Part shown: piece by piece, positions 27,596-35,872 of the stretch
Layout of the letters: the number at the start of each line of letters is the position of its first letter
Numbering within the stretch: the first letter of the stretch is position 1
NCBI RefSeq assembly: GCF_019249215.1
Contig: NZ_JAESDI010000001.1
Location: 1-64,000 of the forward strand
DNA: 64,000 nt
Origin: Alteromonas lipotrueae
GTDB lineage: Bacteria > Pseudomonadota > Gammaproteobacteria > Enterobacterales > Alteromonadaceae
Direction: 5' to 3'
The notes under the pieces: model-generated
Seen by the model: only the letters and a program-made list of their open reading frames with translations
Database searches by the model: none
What the model was told of the DNA's origin: nothing
Position numbers and translations under genes: made by a program

Positions 27596-28264
27596 ATGAA
27601 ATTTATACTCATTTTATTCTTTGTTGTTACTACAGTTAACGCTCAGGCAGCGTCCAGCGAATATGCGTTCCCAAATAGTATAGACCCTGCCAGACGCTAC
27701 GTTTTCTATTCACATGGCTTTATTGTAGAAGGGGATGATCTAACGCCCATACATCCTAGGTGGGGTGTATACAATTTTCCTAGCGTTCAAAAAGCACTTG
27801 ATGACGATAGCTATGTTTTAATAGCACACCACAGACCAGAAGGTGTAAGTCCTATCGATTACGCTAAACGCCTTGCTGGAGAAGTTAAACAACTTATCAC
27901 CGCAGGTGTGCCCCCACAGAACATTACCCTTACCGGGTTTTCACGCGGCGGCGCGATTACAATACTCGCGTCAAACGAGTTAAAAAACGCTCGGGTTAAC
28001 GTTGTGATTTTAGCGGGCTGCGCAGGATTGATTAATCGTAAGCGGGATATTCAGCTATACGGTCGTGTGCTTTCTATTTATGAAACTTCTGACGACGTAG
28101 GCTCATGCAACCTCTTAGAAGCTCGAAGCCGTAAACTAAGGGAATTTAAAGAGATAGCCATCTCAACAGGAAAAGAACATGGTGCGTTTTATCGTCCTAT
28201 GGATGAATGGGTGATTCCGCTAAAACGTTGGATTAGTGAATCAGGCCCCCAAAACGCACAATAG
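27596..28264 (+). CDS. Exported alpha/beta hydrolase
   Basis: This 222-residue protein has a signal peptide (about 1-19, ending NAQA). The alpha/beta-hydrolase nucleophile elbow is GFSRGG, and a late His in KEHGAFYRP could be catalytic. RYVFYSHGF near the start resembles the oxyanion region. The substrate is unknown. It ends nine bases from the end of a second, convergent, exported hydrolase that looks unrelated beyond the fold. Confidence 0.82.
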   Translation: MKFILILFFVVTTVNAQAASSEYAFPNSIDPARRYVFYSHGFIVEGDDLTPIHPRWGVYNFPSVQKALDDDSYVLIAHHRPEGVSPIDYAKRLAGEVKQLITAGVPPQNITLTGFSRGGAITILASNELKNARVNVVILAGCAGLINRKRDIQLYGRVLSIYETSDDVGSCNLLEARSRKLREFKEIAISTGKEHGAFYRPMDEWVIPLKRWISESGPQNAQ

Positions 28265-28273
28265 CACTCATGC

Positions 28274-29158
28274 TTACTGCTGCGCTTTCACGTGTGGTTT
28301 GCTTGCGTAAAGCCAATCTACCCCCTGAATTGTTGTGGTGGGAAACGCCGTAGCGTGAGTGGCCTCACCAATGAGTGTGAACTTCAAATTTACCTGATTA
28401 TCATTCTGCTGCGTTATTTTTTGAGCTAGTTTTTGTGCTCCTTCCACCATATTTTGCCTTTCACCATATTCGGGACGTTCTAATTCGCCTACAGCAAGGA
28501 AGACCTTAACTGGCGTTTTAGGTTTAACAACCGGTTCAGACAAAATGGCATTGTCGCGAAACCATACCGATGGGCTGCCAATAATGTAACTACTAAACAT
28601 ATTTGGACGGGTAAAAAGCACATAGGCACTAAACAACCCACCTAAAGAATTTCCCACTAACGTTCTATGCATTCCCTTCACGCGATAGTTATTCTCCATG
28701 TAGGTAAATACCGTGTCATTGATAAAGTCAGCATGTTGCCCCGCTTTGCCAGTTTCAAGCTTCCAGTCTTCAGCAAGATAAGGGGTATAGTCACGAACGC
28801 GACTAGAGGCGCCTTTAGACCCTTTAGAGTAGGATATGGCCACGATGATAGCCTGTTCCATTACACCGCTATTCATGGGAAATCGTGTTCCCCCTGACAC
28901 AACCTGAAATGCATACGAACCATCCAACAAATAAATGACCGGGTAAGACGCTTTCGTATTAGCTCGATAGCTTTTCGGCAACTTGATAAAAATAGGGTAA
29001 GTTCGGCTAGATTTAGTGTCTTGAAGCTCCACAACAGTACTTCTAGGTATTTTGAATTCAACGTCAGCATTTGCTTTGGTACTAGCCATAGCACTCAAGA
29101 CAAACACCGTTATTACCCAGAAAAAACGCAATCGCATGGGGCCACTCATTGTTTTCAT
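28274..29158 (-). CDS. Exported esterase of the IroE/Fes-like (esterase D) family
   Basis: This 294-residue protein has an N-terminal signal (cleavage about 32, STKANA) and the putative-esterase fold. YPVIYLLDGSYAF is near the start, the nucleophile Ser lies in LVGNSLGGLFSAY, and the catalytic His is probably in EATHATAFP. Relatives hydrolyse siderophore esters or S-formylglutathione-like substrates. No siderophore genes lie nearby, so the substrate is open. Upstream lies the palindromic repeat block. Confidence 0.85.
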   Translation of the reverse strand: MKTMSGPMRLRFFWVITVFVLSAMASTKANADVEFKIPRSTVVELQDTKSSRTYPIFIKLPKSYRANTKASYPVIYLLDGSYAFQVVSGGTRFPMNSGVMEQAIIVAISYSKGSKGASSRVRDYTPYLAEDWKLETGKAGQHADFINDTVFTYMENNYRVKGMHRTLVGNSLGGLFSAYVLFTRPNMFSSYIIGSPSVWFRDNAILSEPVVKPKTPVKVFLAVGELERPEYGERQNMVEGAQKLAQKITQQNDNQVNLKFTLIGEATHATAFPTTTIQGVDWLYASKPHVKAQQ

Positions 29159-29252
29159 TATCTATTTTCAACATCTTATCTCGCAAATGCGCATTGAGCA
29201 ATTGTGTCAACACCAAGGAATACAATCCGGAATGCTATGTAGTTGGCAGTGA

Positions 29253-29304
29253 CCTTCCAGCGCATGGATGCGCTGACATAGCGCCCACGGATGGGTTTAT
29301 GACG
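29253..29304 (+). repeat. Palindromic repeat unit 1
   Basis: The core reads CCTTCCAGCGCATGGATGCG and onward to GGATGGGTTTATGACG. AGCGCATGGATGCGCT forms a 6-bp hairpin, and CCCACGGATGGG a second small palindrome. Flanking arms are only weakly complementary. It is the first of four related units that point the same way. Confidence 0.8.
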
Positions 29305-29343
29305 CACTACTTCATGGTACGGGTCAGCGTTTATAGGAGCGGG

Positions 29344-29440
29344 AGTCGCCCTCATCAGAAGCCTTCCACAACATGGAGCTATTGCGAAAACTCCATAGAT
29401 GGATTCGCGCCTCGTTTCACGTGGACTTCTACTGGCGACT
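29344..29440 (+). repeat. Palindromic repeat unit 2 (most diverged)
   Basis: Arms AGTCGCC (29344-29350) and GGCGACT (29434-29440), plus inner AGAAG/CTTCT, bracket a core beginning CCTTCCACAACATGGAG. The core keeps the layout of the other units, but its first palindrome is degenerate. The arm sequence is unlike the other copies yet self-complementary. Confidence 0.7.
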
Positions 29441-29482
29441 AATATTAATATTCAACGGTGAGCCTTAACCGGCTGTTCAGAA

Positions 29483-29586
29483 GGAAGGGCTTTGTGCGCC
29501 TCGGAAACTCTCTACAGCATGGATGCTGTAGCGAAGGCCCCATGGATGGGTTTACGCCGGGTTTCAGAGGCGCACAAAGCCCTTCC
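29483..29586 (+). repeat. Palindromic repeat unit 3 with perfect 20-bp arms
   Basis: GGAAGGGCTTTGTGCGCCTC (29483-29502) is perfectly complementary to 29567-29586, and GAAAC/GTTTC continues the stem inward. Inside lie ACAGCATGGATGCTGT (7-bp hairpin) and CCCCATGGATGGG, the conserved core. The unit could fold as a long stem with two apical hairpins. Confidence 0.88.
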
Positions 29587-29624
29587 CCTAACCAACTCAT
29601 GCTACAAAGTGCGACCGGAGGGAT

Positions 29625-29715
29625 GCGGTGTAGGTGCCGATGACCTTCCAGCGCAGGACGCGCTGGCAGAGCCCCCATGGATGGGTTTACGGCGAGTCAT
29701 TGGCACCTACACCGC
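29625..29715 (+). repeat. Palindromic repeat unit 4 with 14-bp arms
   Basis: GCGGTGTAGGTGCC (29625-29638) pairs with GGCACCTACACCGC (29702-29715), and GATGAC/GTCAT extends it. The core CCTTCCAGCGCAGGACGCGC, then CCCCCATGGATGGGTTTACG, matches units 1 and 3 closely. The arms share no sequence with unit 3. Confidence 0.87.
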
Positions 29716-29740
29716 TTCTCTCCCGCTTTTTTGCAGACAC

Positions 29741-29765
29741 AAAAAAGCCCGCTAATAAGCGGGCT
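29741..29765 (-). terminator. intrinsic terminator of the rpsP-rplS operon
   Basis: The stem AGCCCGCT/AGCGGGCT with loop AATA is followed on the minus strand by a T run (complement of A6). It lies 36 bases after the rplS stop. Confidence 0.92.
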
Positions 29766-29801
29766 CTTTCGAAGTTAACAATAACGCAAGGATTAGTAAT
29801 C

Positions 29802-30164
29802 TTAGTTAAGCTTTTCTTTGATACGTGCAGATTTACCTGAACGTTCACGAAGATAGTAAAGCTTAGCACGACGAACCGCACCGCGGCGTTTAACTTCAAT
29901 TGAAGAGATAGCCGGGCTGTGTGTTTGGAACACACGCTCAACGCCTTCGCCGCTAGAAATCTTACGTACGGTAAAAGACGAGTGCAGACCACGGTTACGC
30001 TTAGCGATAACAACACCTTCATAAGCCTGAAGACGTTCTTTGTCACCTTCGGTAACGCGAACTTTAACAACTACTGTGTCACCCGGGCCGAACCCTGGAA
30101 CATCAGATTTAAGCTGTGCTTGCTCAATTTTCTTGATGATATCTTGACTGACTTTGCTCATCAT
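29802..30164 (-). CDS. rplS: 50S ribosomal protein L19
   Basis: This 120-residue ribosomal protein lies at the 30S-50S interface. Typical segments are [33 protein letters not shown] and a basic C terminus ([18 protein letters not shown]). It is the last gene of rpsP-rimM-trmD-rplS, 15 bases after trmD, with a terminator downstream. Confidence 0.98.
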   Translation of the reverse strand: MMSKVSQDIIKKIEQAQLKSDVPGFGPGDTVVVKVRVTEGDKERLQAYEGVVIAKRNRGLHSSFTVRKISSGEGVERVFQTHSPAISSIEVKRRGAVRRAKLYYLRERSGKSARIKEKLN

Positions 30165-30179
30165 ATCCTCTCGTCCTAG

Positions 30180-30941
30180 TTAACTGTCATCTCGCTGCAA
30201 CTGCGTTTGGAATATTTCCAATAACCGCTGCTGCTCCTCAGTCAGAGCTAGGTGATTTAACAAATCAGGGCGACGCAGTAAGGTTCTACCCAAAGACTGC
30301 ATTAATCGCCACTGCCTAATTTTTTCATGATCACCACTTAACAACACATCAGGTACCGATTGACCATCTAGTACTTCTGGCCGCGTATAATGCGGACAAT
30401 CCAGAAGACCATCGGTAAAGGAATCTTCAACTGCTGAAGCTTTATGCCCCAACACGCCGGGAACTAATCTGGCAACTGCGTCCATTAAGACCATTGCCGG
30501 CAGTTCACCGCCACTTAGAACGTAATCACCAATGGAGACTTCATCATCTACATGGCTTTCGATTACGCGCTCATCAATTCCTTCATATCGACCACAGATT
30601 AAAATCGTACGGTCAATGCCAGCAAGACGTTGAACGCCTGCTTGGTCAAGGGGTTTCCCTTGGGGTGATAAGTAGATCACGCTACTGTTTTCGCCACCAA
30701 CTTTCTTGGCAGCTTGTATAGCATCGGTAAGCGGTTTAACCATCATCAGCATGCCGGGTCCGCCACCATAGGGGCGATCGTCAACTGTGCGATGGCGGTC
30801 ATGAGTAAAGTCGCGGGGGTTAAAGGTATCAACCGATAATTTACCAGACTTAACTGCCCTGCCGATTACACCCTGCTGGGTGAATGGCGCGAACATATCT
30901 GGAAACAGGCTAACTACCCCGAACCATTTTTCCGGTGTCAC
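30180..30941 (-). CDS. trmD: tRNA (guanine37-N1)-methyltransferase TrmD
   Basis: This SPOUT-class enzyme of 253 residues methylates G37 of tRNAs that read CNN codons, preventing frameshifts. The knot region is visible in [16 protein letters not shown] and [17 protein letters not shown], and the substrate-binding stretch in [11 protein letters not shown]. The start directly abuts the rimM stop. Confidence 0.97.
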   Translation of the reverse strand: MTPEKWFGVVSLFPDMFAPFTQQGVIGRAVKSGKLSVDTFNPRDFTHDRHRTVDDRPYGGGPGMLMMVKPLTDAIQAAKKVGGENSSVIYLSPQGKPLDQAGVQRLAGIDRTILICGRYEGIDERVIESHVDDEVSIGDYVLSGGELPAMVLMDAVARLVPGVLGHKASAVEDSFTDGLLDCPHYTRPEVLDGQSVPDVLLSGDHEKIRQWRLMQSLGRTLLRRPDLLNHLALTEEQQRLLEIFQTQLQRDDS

Positions 30942-31463
30942 TTAAAACCCCGGATCCCAGTCAACTTTAATGACCTTCGCTTCCCGATCTACCTCTTGTA
31001 CAACGTCGTCGAACACAAAAGGTATTAATCTTTCTTTTTGACCAAAAGCATCGCCTACATTCGCTTTAACGTGAACCACGTCATTGGCACCTGTATTAAA
31101 TACTTCTTTCACCACACCTAAGTCGTAACCTTGCGTAGTTACCACTTTCATGCCAGTGAGCTCGCGCCAATAAATACCATCGTCCCCTAAATCGGGAAGT
31201 TGCGAAGCGCTAATGTTTATATCCAAGTTTTTGATGCGTTCTGCATCATCTCGGCTATCTACACCAACAATCTTTGCTACCAGGCCTTTACCATGCGTTC
31301 GCCATTGGTCAATTTGGTATTCGTTTTCTTCGCCAAGGAACCAAGGCAAGTACTCAAAAATACCTTCTGGTGTTTGTGTATAGCTGTTGATTTTGACCCA
31401 ACCTTTCACACCGTAAGGTGCACCGATTTTGCCAACAACCACAATGTCAGACGCTAAACTCAT
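30942..31463 (-). CDS. rimM: Ribosome maturation factor RimM
   Basis: This 173-residue 30S assembly factor binds S19 and helps mature the 3' domain of 16S rRNA. The N-terminal RimM barrel starts VVVGKIGAPYGVKGWVKINS. The PRC-barrel half includes YWRELTGMKVV and IPFVFDDVVQEVD. It sits 24 bases after rpsP and abuts trmD. Confidence 0.97.
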   Translation of the reverse strand: MSLASDIVVVGKIGAPYGVKGWVKINSYTQTPEGIFEYLPWFLGEENEYQIDQWRTHGKGLVAKIVGVDSRDDAERIKNLDINISASQLPDLGDDGIYWRELTGMKVVTTQGYDLGVVKEVFNTGANDVVHVKANVGDAFGQKERLIPFVFDDVVQEVDREAKVIKVDWDPGF

Positions 31464-31487
31464 CTATACTCACCAGTTAATTGCAAC

Positions 31488-31739
31488 TTACGCTGCAGAT
31501 TTTTTAGCTTCTTTTACCAAGCTAGTTACGCGCTCAGATAAGCTCGCGCCAACACCAACCCAGTAATCAACACGTTCTAGGTCAACGCGTAAACGCTCTG
31601 CTTGACCTTGTGCAGTTGGGTTGAAGAAACCAACGTTTTCAATAAAACGACCGTTTCTTGCACGACGGCTATCAGCCACCACTAGTTGATAAAATGGACG
31701 CTTTTTCGCGCCACCACGCTGTAAACGAATAGTAACCAT
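31488..31739 (-). CDS. rpsP: 30S ribosomal protein S16
   Basis: This is an 83-residue ribosomal protein with the family start [20 protein letters not shown] and [19 protein letters not shown]. It is the first gene of the rpsP-rimM-trmD-rplS operon, behind the promoter at 31827-31854. Confidence 0.98.
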   Translation of the reverse strand: MVTIRLQRGGAKKRPFYQLVVADSRRARNGRFIENVGFFNPTAQGQAERLRVDLERVDYWVGVGASLSERVTSLVKEAKKSAA

Positions 31740-31826
31740 AAATGCCTCAAACTCGTTGTAGCGTTACCGTTAACTTAAGCCTTCTTTCAACGCCTATAAA
31801 TTAAGCGCCTAAGAGAAGGCCGCCGA

Positions 31827-31854
31827 ATTATACGGATATGGGGTGTGAATGCAA
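31827..31854 (-). promoter_or_regulatory. sigma70 promoter of the rpsP operon
   Basis: On the minus strand TTGCAT (31849-31854), 16 bases and a perfect TATAAT (31827-31832) are followed by the GC-rich discriminator CGGCGGCC. This fits growth-rate-controlled ribosomal transcription. The leader is about 80 bases. Confidence 0.8.
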
Positions 31855-31940
31855 GTATAAATGCGGGTTAAATAGGGATTATGCATCCCTATTTGCCAAT
31901 AAGATGATATTAGTGCAGATAAAGCACATTGTGCGTAGTG

Positions 31941-33248
31941 TTATTGGGTATAACTCTCACCTAAGCGATAAATTAAAATAGCGGCTTTATGCATGTTTTG
32001 CGCAAAAGTAGACATATCGGCCACTTCATCTTTGGTGTGCCCACCGTCCCCCATTAACCCTAAGCCATCAATTGCCATGTCTACATGATCTGCAGCGAAT
32101 GAAATATCAGCTGCGCCTGCGTTTCGCGGATTTACTGGCGCAACAGGGCCATAACCTAAAGATTCACTCACATCGCTATACATTTTCAACAACGCATAGT
32201 TTTGATCGGTCGGTGACATTGGTGGGTAACCATCGGCAAACGTTAAGGTTGCCGATGTATGTAAAAGGTTGTCTGCTACAATGTCTTGCATCACCTTTTT
32301 AGCTTTTGCTAGCTCATTAGAGGTTAAGGTACGAATGCCCCCTTTCACGGTCACTTCTTTGGCCACCACATTAGTTTTACCAAAGCCTTGAACAATGGAG
32401 TTTTCGGGCTGTATTTGCACTTCCGTACCACCCGCGATAAGGCCAGGGTTAAAGGTAATATTGCCTACGCCCGCTAATTGCTCACGAAAGCTATTTAAAA
32501 TACGAGCAGTTTCAAAAATAGCGCCATAGCCCACATTGTCGGTAAATATTTGTGATGAGTGCGCAGGCTTACCTACCACATCTAGCTGCCAGCCTATAGA
32601 GCCACGACGAGCAACCACAGCGGTTTTAATATCGCCATCGGCATCTTCAAACCCCAGCGCGATATCTGCCCATATTGCCGCATCAACCAAAGCTTTCTTA
32701 GATAACGAAAGTGGGCGGCCACTACTTTCTTCATCACCCGTCATCACTACCTTAATACTCACATTATCTAGCAAATTTAAGGCTTTCAGCGCTTGCAGTG
32801 CAGCTATAATAATTACGTCACCGCCCTTCATATCAGTAATACCGGGGCCTGCAATATGGCTGTCATCTACAACGCTGTAATTTTGAAATGCATCGTCTTT
32901 AGCAAATACTGTATCTAAATGCCCTATCATTAAAATTTTCGGCCCCGAATTTCCATAACTTGCCACTAAATGACCCGCGCGATTAAATTTACTTCCATCA
33001 ACCCATTGGGTATCAAAACCCATTGCATCGAATTCAGCTTGATAAATAGCCCCCACCTTTTTAACACCGTCGAAATTCATGGTGCCACTGTTAATATTTA
33101 CCGTTTTTTCCAACATCGCTTTCGACTTAGCCAAATTTTTATCGATGTACTGTGCGATTTCTTTCTCGATAGTGGTATTCGCCAAAGTGGTATGACTGAA
33201 TAAAAATAAAAGGCTAATAAGTAGGGTAGATTTTATTATGTGTTGCAT
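31941..33248 (-). CDS. Exported M20 family metallopeptidase (CPG2-like)
   Basis: This is a zinc aminoacylase/carboxypeptidase of the M20/glutamate-carboxypeptidase group, 435 residues. A signal peptide (MQHIIKSTLLISLLFLFSHT and on to LANT) precedes metal-binding motifs MIGHLDTVF, GPGITDMKGGD and GDEESSGR. The dimerisation domain begins near RRGSIGWQLDV, and a last metal His is probably in GDGGHTKDE. The open frame extends 75 codons further, but that part has no signal-like or conserved sequence. The start is placed at MQHII; the GTG one codon earlier, eight bases from AGGA, is an alternative. Substrate unknown. Confidence 0.87.
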   Translation of the reverse strand: MQHIIKSTLLISLLFLFSHTTLANTTIEKEIAQYIDKNLAKSKAMLEKTVNINSGTMNFDGVKKVGAIYQAEFDAMGFDTQWVDGSKFNRAGHLVASYGNSGPKILMIGHLDTVFAKDDAFQNYSVVDDSHIAGPGITDMKGGDVIIIAALQALKALNLLDNVSIKVVMTGDEESSGRPLSLSKKALVDAAIWADIALGFEDADGDIKTAVVARRGSIGWQLDVVGKPAHSSQIFTDNVGYGAIFETARILNSFREQLAGVGNITFNPGLIAGGTEVQIQPENSIVQGFGKTNVVAKEVTVKGGIRTLTSNELAKAKKVMQDIVADNLLHTSATLTFADGYPPMSPTDQNYALLKMYSDVSESLGYGPVAPVNPRNAGAADISFAADHVDMAIDGLGLMGDGGHTKDEVADMSTFAQNMHKAAILIYRLGESYTQ

Positions 33249-33453
33249 CACTGATGTCATCCTTTGCAAGTCGATGGAAAATGGAAGAGTAACGAGAGTA
33301 ATTCGACAGCGATATAATGTCCATATTGCTTTCTTTAAGGAAATGAACCCCAGTGACCTACCTTCCCCTTTAGCAATGCGTTTACTCAACTTATTGACAC
33401 GCCTAAAATTATACATATGATAATTCACATGTAACTTAACACAATGAAATACC

Positions 33454-33936
33454 ATGCAATTAAGAAACGCCACGTTAGAAGACGTTAATGCGATATGCGC
33501 TATTTACAATAAGGGAATACAGTCAGGTAGTGCGACATTTGACACTTCTATGCGCACGCCAACGGATATAGAGAATTGGTTAGCAGAACAAAGTAGATAC
33601 CCTGTAATTGTTGGTATAGAAAAAGACAACGTTATCGGGTTTGCCCGACTGTCTAAATACAGCGATCGCGATTGCTATAAAACGATTGCCGAATTTTCTA
33701 TTTACCTTGCTGACGAAGCCAAGGGTAAAGGTTTAGGAACAAAATTACTTTCAGCGTTATTAAGCGCGGCGAAAAGTGGGGGGTTTAATAAAGTGCTTTC
33801 ACGAATATTTACCTTTAACCACGCCAGTTTGTCTCTATGCGAGAAATTGGGGTTTAGAGAAGTCGGTATTTATCAGCGCCATGGTAAAATAGATGGTAAA
33901 TGGCTTGACGTCGTTATAGTCGAGAAGCTTTTGTGA
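33454..33936 (+). CDS. GNAT N-acetyltransferase (phosphinothricin-acetyltransferase-like)
   Basis: This 160-residue GNAT protein resembles the PAT/MnaT group. Features are LRNATLEDVNAICAIYNKGI, the strand-turn FARLSKYSDRDCY, the acetyl-CoA pyrophosphate loop AKGKGLGTKLLSAL and the C-terminal KLGFREVGIYQRHGK. Such enzymes acetylate amino-acid-like compounds such as methionine sulfoximine or phosphinothricin. The native substrate is unknown. It is divergent from the M20 peptidase. Confidence 0.88.
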   Translation: MQLRNATLEDVNAICAIYNKGIQSGSATFDTSMRTPTDIENWLAEQSRYPVIVGIEKDNVIGFARLSKYSDRDCYKTIAEFSIYLADEAKGKGLGTKLLSALLSAAKSGGFNKVLSRIFTFNHASLSLCEKLGFREVGIYQRHGKIDGKWLDVVIVEKLL

Positions 33937-34167
33937 TATTCAAAATCAAGCAAACTAATAGCTTGCCCCATGTAACTTTCTTCCAATAATTCATTTTTGA
34001 GTCTGTCGGCTCTTAGGGCCCATTCCAAACTGAAAAGGGCATTTAATACTGTCAATATGCATGCTTGATAGAAGCCTATGTGGTGATCTGCGTATTGAGT
34101 GATAACTTTTTATTTACAACTTACACGTTAATGCTTCTCAAGGAACGATTTTTGAACTACTTTAGGT

Positions 34168-34188
34168 AGACGTCTAAACGTCTAAAAT
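34168..34188 (+). promoter_or_regulatory. tandem MetJ boxes and -10 element of metY
   Basis: AGACGTCT (34168-34175) is a perfect MetJ box and AAACGTCT (34176-34183) a second with one mismatch, directly adjacent as MetJ cooperativity requires. TAAAAT (34183-34188) overlaps the end and is a plausible -10. The array lies 32 bases before the metY start, a position suited to repression by MetJ-SAM. Confidence 0.85.
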
Positions 34189-34214
34189 CCAAATTAACTT
34201 TTAAGGTATGTTCA

Positions 34215-35492
34215 ATGAAACCAGAAACCATTGCATTACACGCAGGCTATACTAGCGAAGAAACCACCAAAGCGGCAACCACACCTATCTATCAAACCAC
34301 CTCATTTACCTTTGATAATACACAGCATGGCGCTGATTTGTTCGACCTTAAAGTACCAGGTTATATCTACAGCCGAATAATGAACCCGACAAACGCGGTG
34401 TTAGAGCAGCGTTTAACTGAATTGGAAGGTGGTGTGGGCGCCCTAGCTGTAGCCTCTGGCATGGCCGCTATTCGCTACGCCATTGAAGCTATCGCAGAAG
34501 TGGGAAGTAATATTGTTAGTGTTGGGCAGTTATACGGTGGCACCTACAACCTATTTGCGCATACTTTTCCTCGCCAAGGTATTCAAACGACCTTTGTACA
34601 AGCCAATGACTTCGAAGGCCTTGCCGCCGCCATTGATGAAAATACGAAAGCGGTATTTTGCGAATCTATTGGCAACCCTGCAGGAAACGTAGTTGATATT
34701 AAACGATGGGCCGATATTGCACATGCCGCAGGCGTGCCTTTAATTGTTGATAACACGGTAGCCACGCCTATTCTCTGCAAGGTGTTCGACCATGGGGCTG
34801 ATATCGCCATACATTCGCTAACCAAATATATTGGCGGTCACGGTACGACTGTTGGCGGTATTATTGTTGATTCAGGTAACTTTGACTGGGCTTCTCAGCC
34901 AGAGCGATTCAGTATGCTGACCACTCCCGATCCAAGCTACCATGGTGTTACCTACACCGAAGCCCTTGGCCCTGCCGCGTATATTGGCCGTTGTCGTGTC
35001 GTTCCTCTTCGAAACACGGGGGCAGCGCTTTCAGCACAAAGTGCGTTCAATATTATGCAAGGTTTAGAAACCTTATCGTTGCGCATGGAGCGTCACTGCG
35101 AAAACGCAGAAAAAGTAGCTGCGTTCCTGCAAAAACACCCTTCAGTGAACTGGGTTAACTATGCGGCCCTGCCTGATAGTGAACACTTTGAAACCTGCCA
35201 ACGCATTTGTGGCGGTAAAGCGGCCGGTATTATTAGCTTTGGTATTCAAGGTGGGTTGCCAGCAGGCGCTCAGTTTATCGATGCCCTACAACTAATTTTA
35301 CGCTTGGTTAATATTGGTGATGCAAAGTCTTTAGCATGTCATCCTGCCAGTACAACACACCGTCAATTGAATGCTGAAGAACTCGCGTCGGCCGGTGTTA
35401 GTGAAGATATGGTGCGTATTTCGGTAGGTATCGAACATATCGACGATATTGTGGCTGACATCGAGCAAGCGCTTATCGCTAGCCAAAGCTAA
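34215..35492 (+). CDS. metY: O-acetylhomoserine sulfhydrylase MetY
   Basis: This PLP enzyme of the Cys/Met metabolism family has 425 residues. It makes homocysteine from O-acetylhomoserine and sulfide. Seen are TTPIYQTTSFTFD, YIYSRIMNPTNAVLEQRL, ASGMAAIRYAI and the PLP-binding Lys in HSLTKYIGGHGT. Length (about 425 rather than about 385-400) and the long central segment favour MetY over cystathionine synthase or methionine gamma-lyase. The MetJ boxes upstream support a biosynthetic role. Substrate specificity between O-acetyl and O-succinyl homoserine is inferred. Confidence 0.92.
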   Translation: MKPETIALHAGYTSEETTKAATTPIYQTTSFTFDNTQHGADLFDLKVPGYIYSRIMNPTNAVLEQRLTELEGGVGALAVASGMAAIRYAIEAIAEVGSNIVSVGQLYGGTYNLFAHTFPRQGIQTTFVQANDFEGLAAAIDENTKAVFCESIGNPAGNVVDIKRWADIAHAAGVPLIVDNTVATPILCKVFDHGADIAIHSLTKYIGGHGTTVGGIIVDSGNFDWASQPERFSMLTTPDPSYHGVTYTEALGPAAYIGRCRVVPLRNTGAALSAQSAFNIMQGLETLSLRMERHCENAEKVAAFLQKHPSVNWVNYAALPDSEHFETCQRICGGKAAGIISFGIQGGLPAGAQFIDALQLILRLVNIGDAKSLACHPASTTHRQLNAEELASAGVSEDMVRISVGIEHIDDIVADIEQALIASQS

Positions 35493-35872
35493 ACACTTGA
35501 AGCAGTTACGCTTTGTATTTTAAAGCGCTTAATTGCACTTAGGTATGTCGGGGTTCTGGATTTCAAATGGAGCCCCGGCGTCTTGCCTATTCTCTTTATT
35601 CCGCCGTTTGTTCCTTGACTCGTGTCTTTTCCTCACTTTCGGATTGTCTAACAAATTTTTAATTTAGTCTGTGTCAGTAAGGTACAAGCAAGGCTCCACC
35701 CACCTGATTTACTGCAACTGTAGTCGCATGAATAAATCAACTTTTCCTTATTCAGCGTATAGTCTTATCGGTTAATCGTTCTCGACCAATGGTCGAACAC
35801 ATCGATAGCGCAAATTAGATACGGTTTTCCGTAACGTCGCTTTACCCGGTTAAAAATTTAAAAGAGGTTATT
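35493..35872. other. 380-base spacer between metY and the ABC exporter
   Basis: A stem CGGGGTTC/GAGCCCCG (35549-35577, 13-base loop) lies 57 bases after metY and may end its transcript, although no T run follows. The remainder is AT-rich with no open frame that I trust. It must contain the promoter of the ABC gene. Confidence 0.5.

Noticed and set aside
29445-29755. Several overlapping open frames of 60-90 codons in the repeat block, on both strands
   Set aside because: They lie wholly inside the palindromic repeats, lack ribosome-binding sites and have Cys/Arg/Pro-rich translations typical of non-coding palindromes.
31941-33473. Longer 510-residue version of the M20 peptidase
   Set aside because: The extra 75 residues show no conserved sequence and precede a clear signal peptide; they overlap the promoter region of the divergent GNAT gene.
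33873-34055. Minus-strand frame of 60 codons behind the GNAT gene
   Set aside because: It overlaps the GNAT coding end, has no ribosome-binding site and no recognisable sequence.
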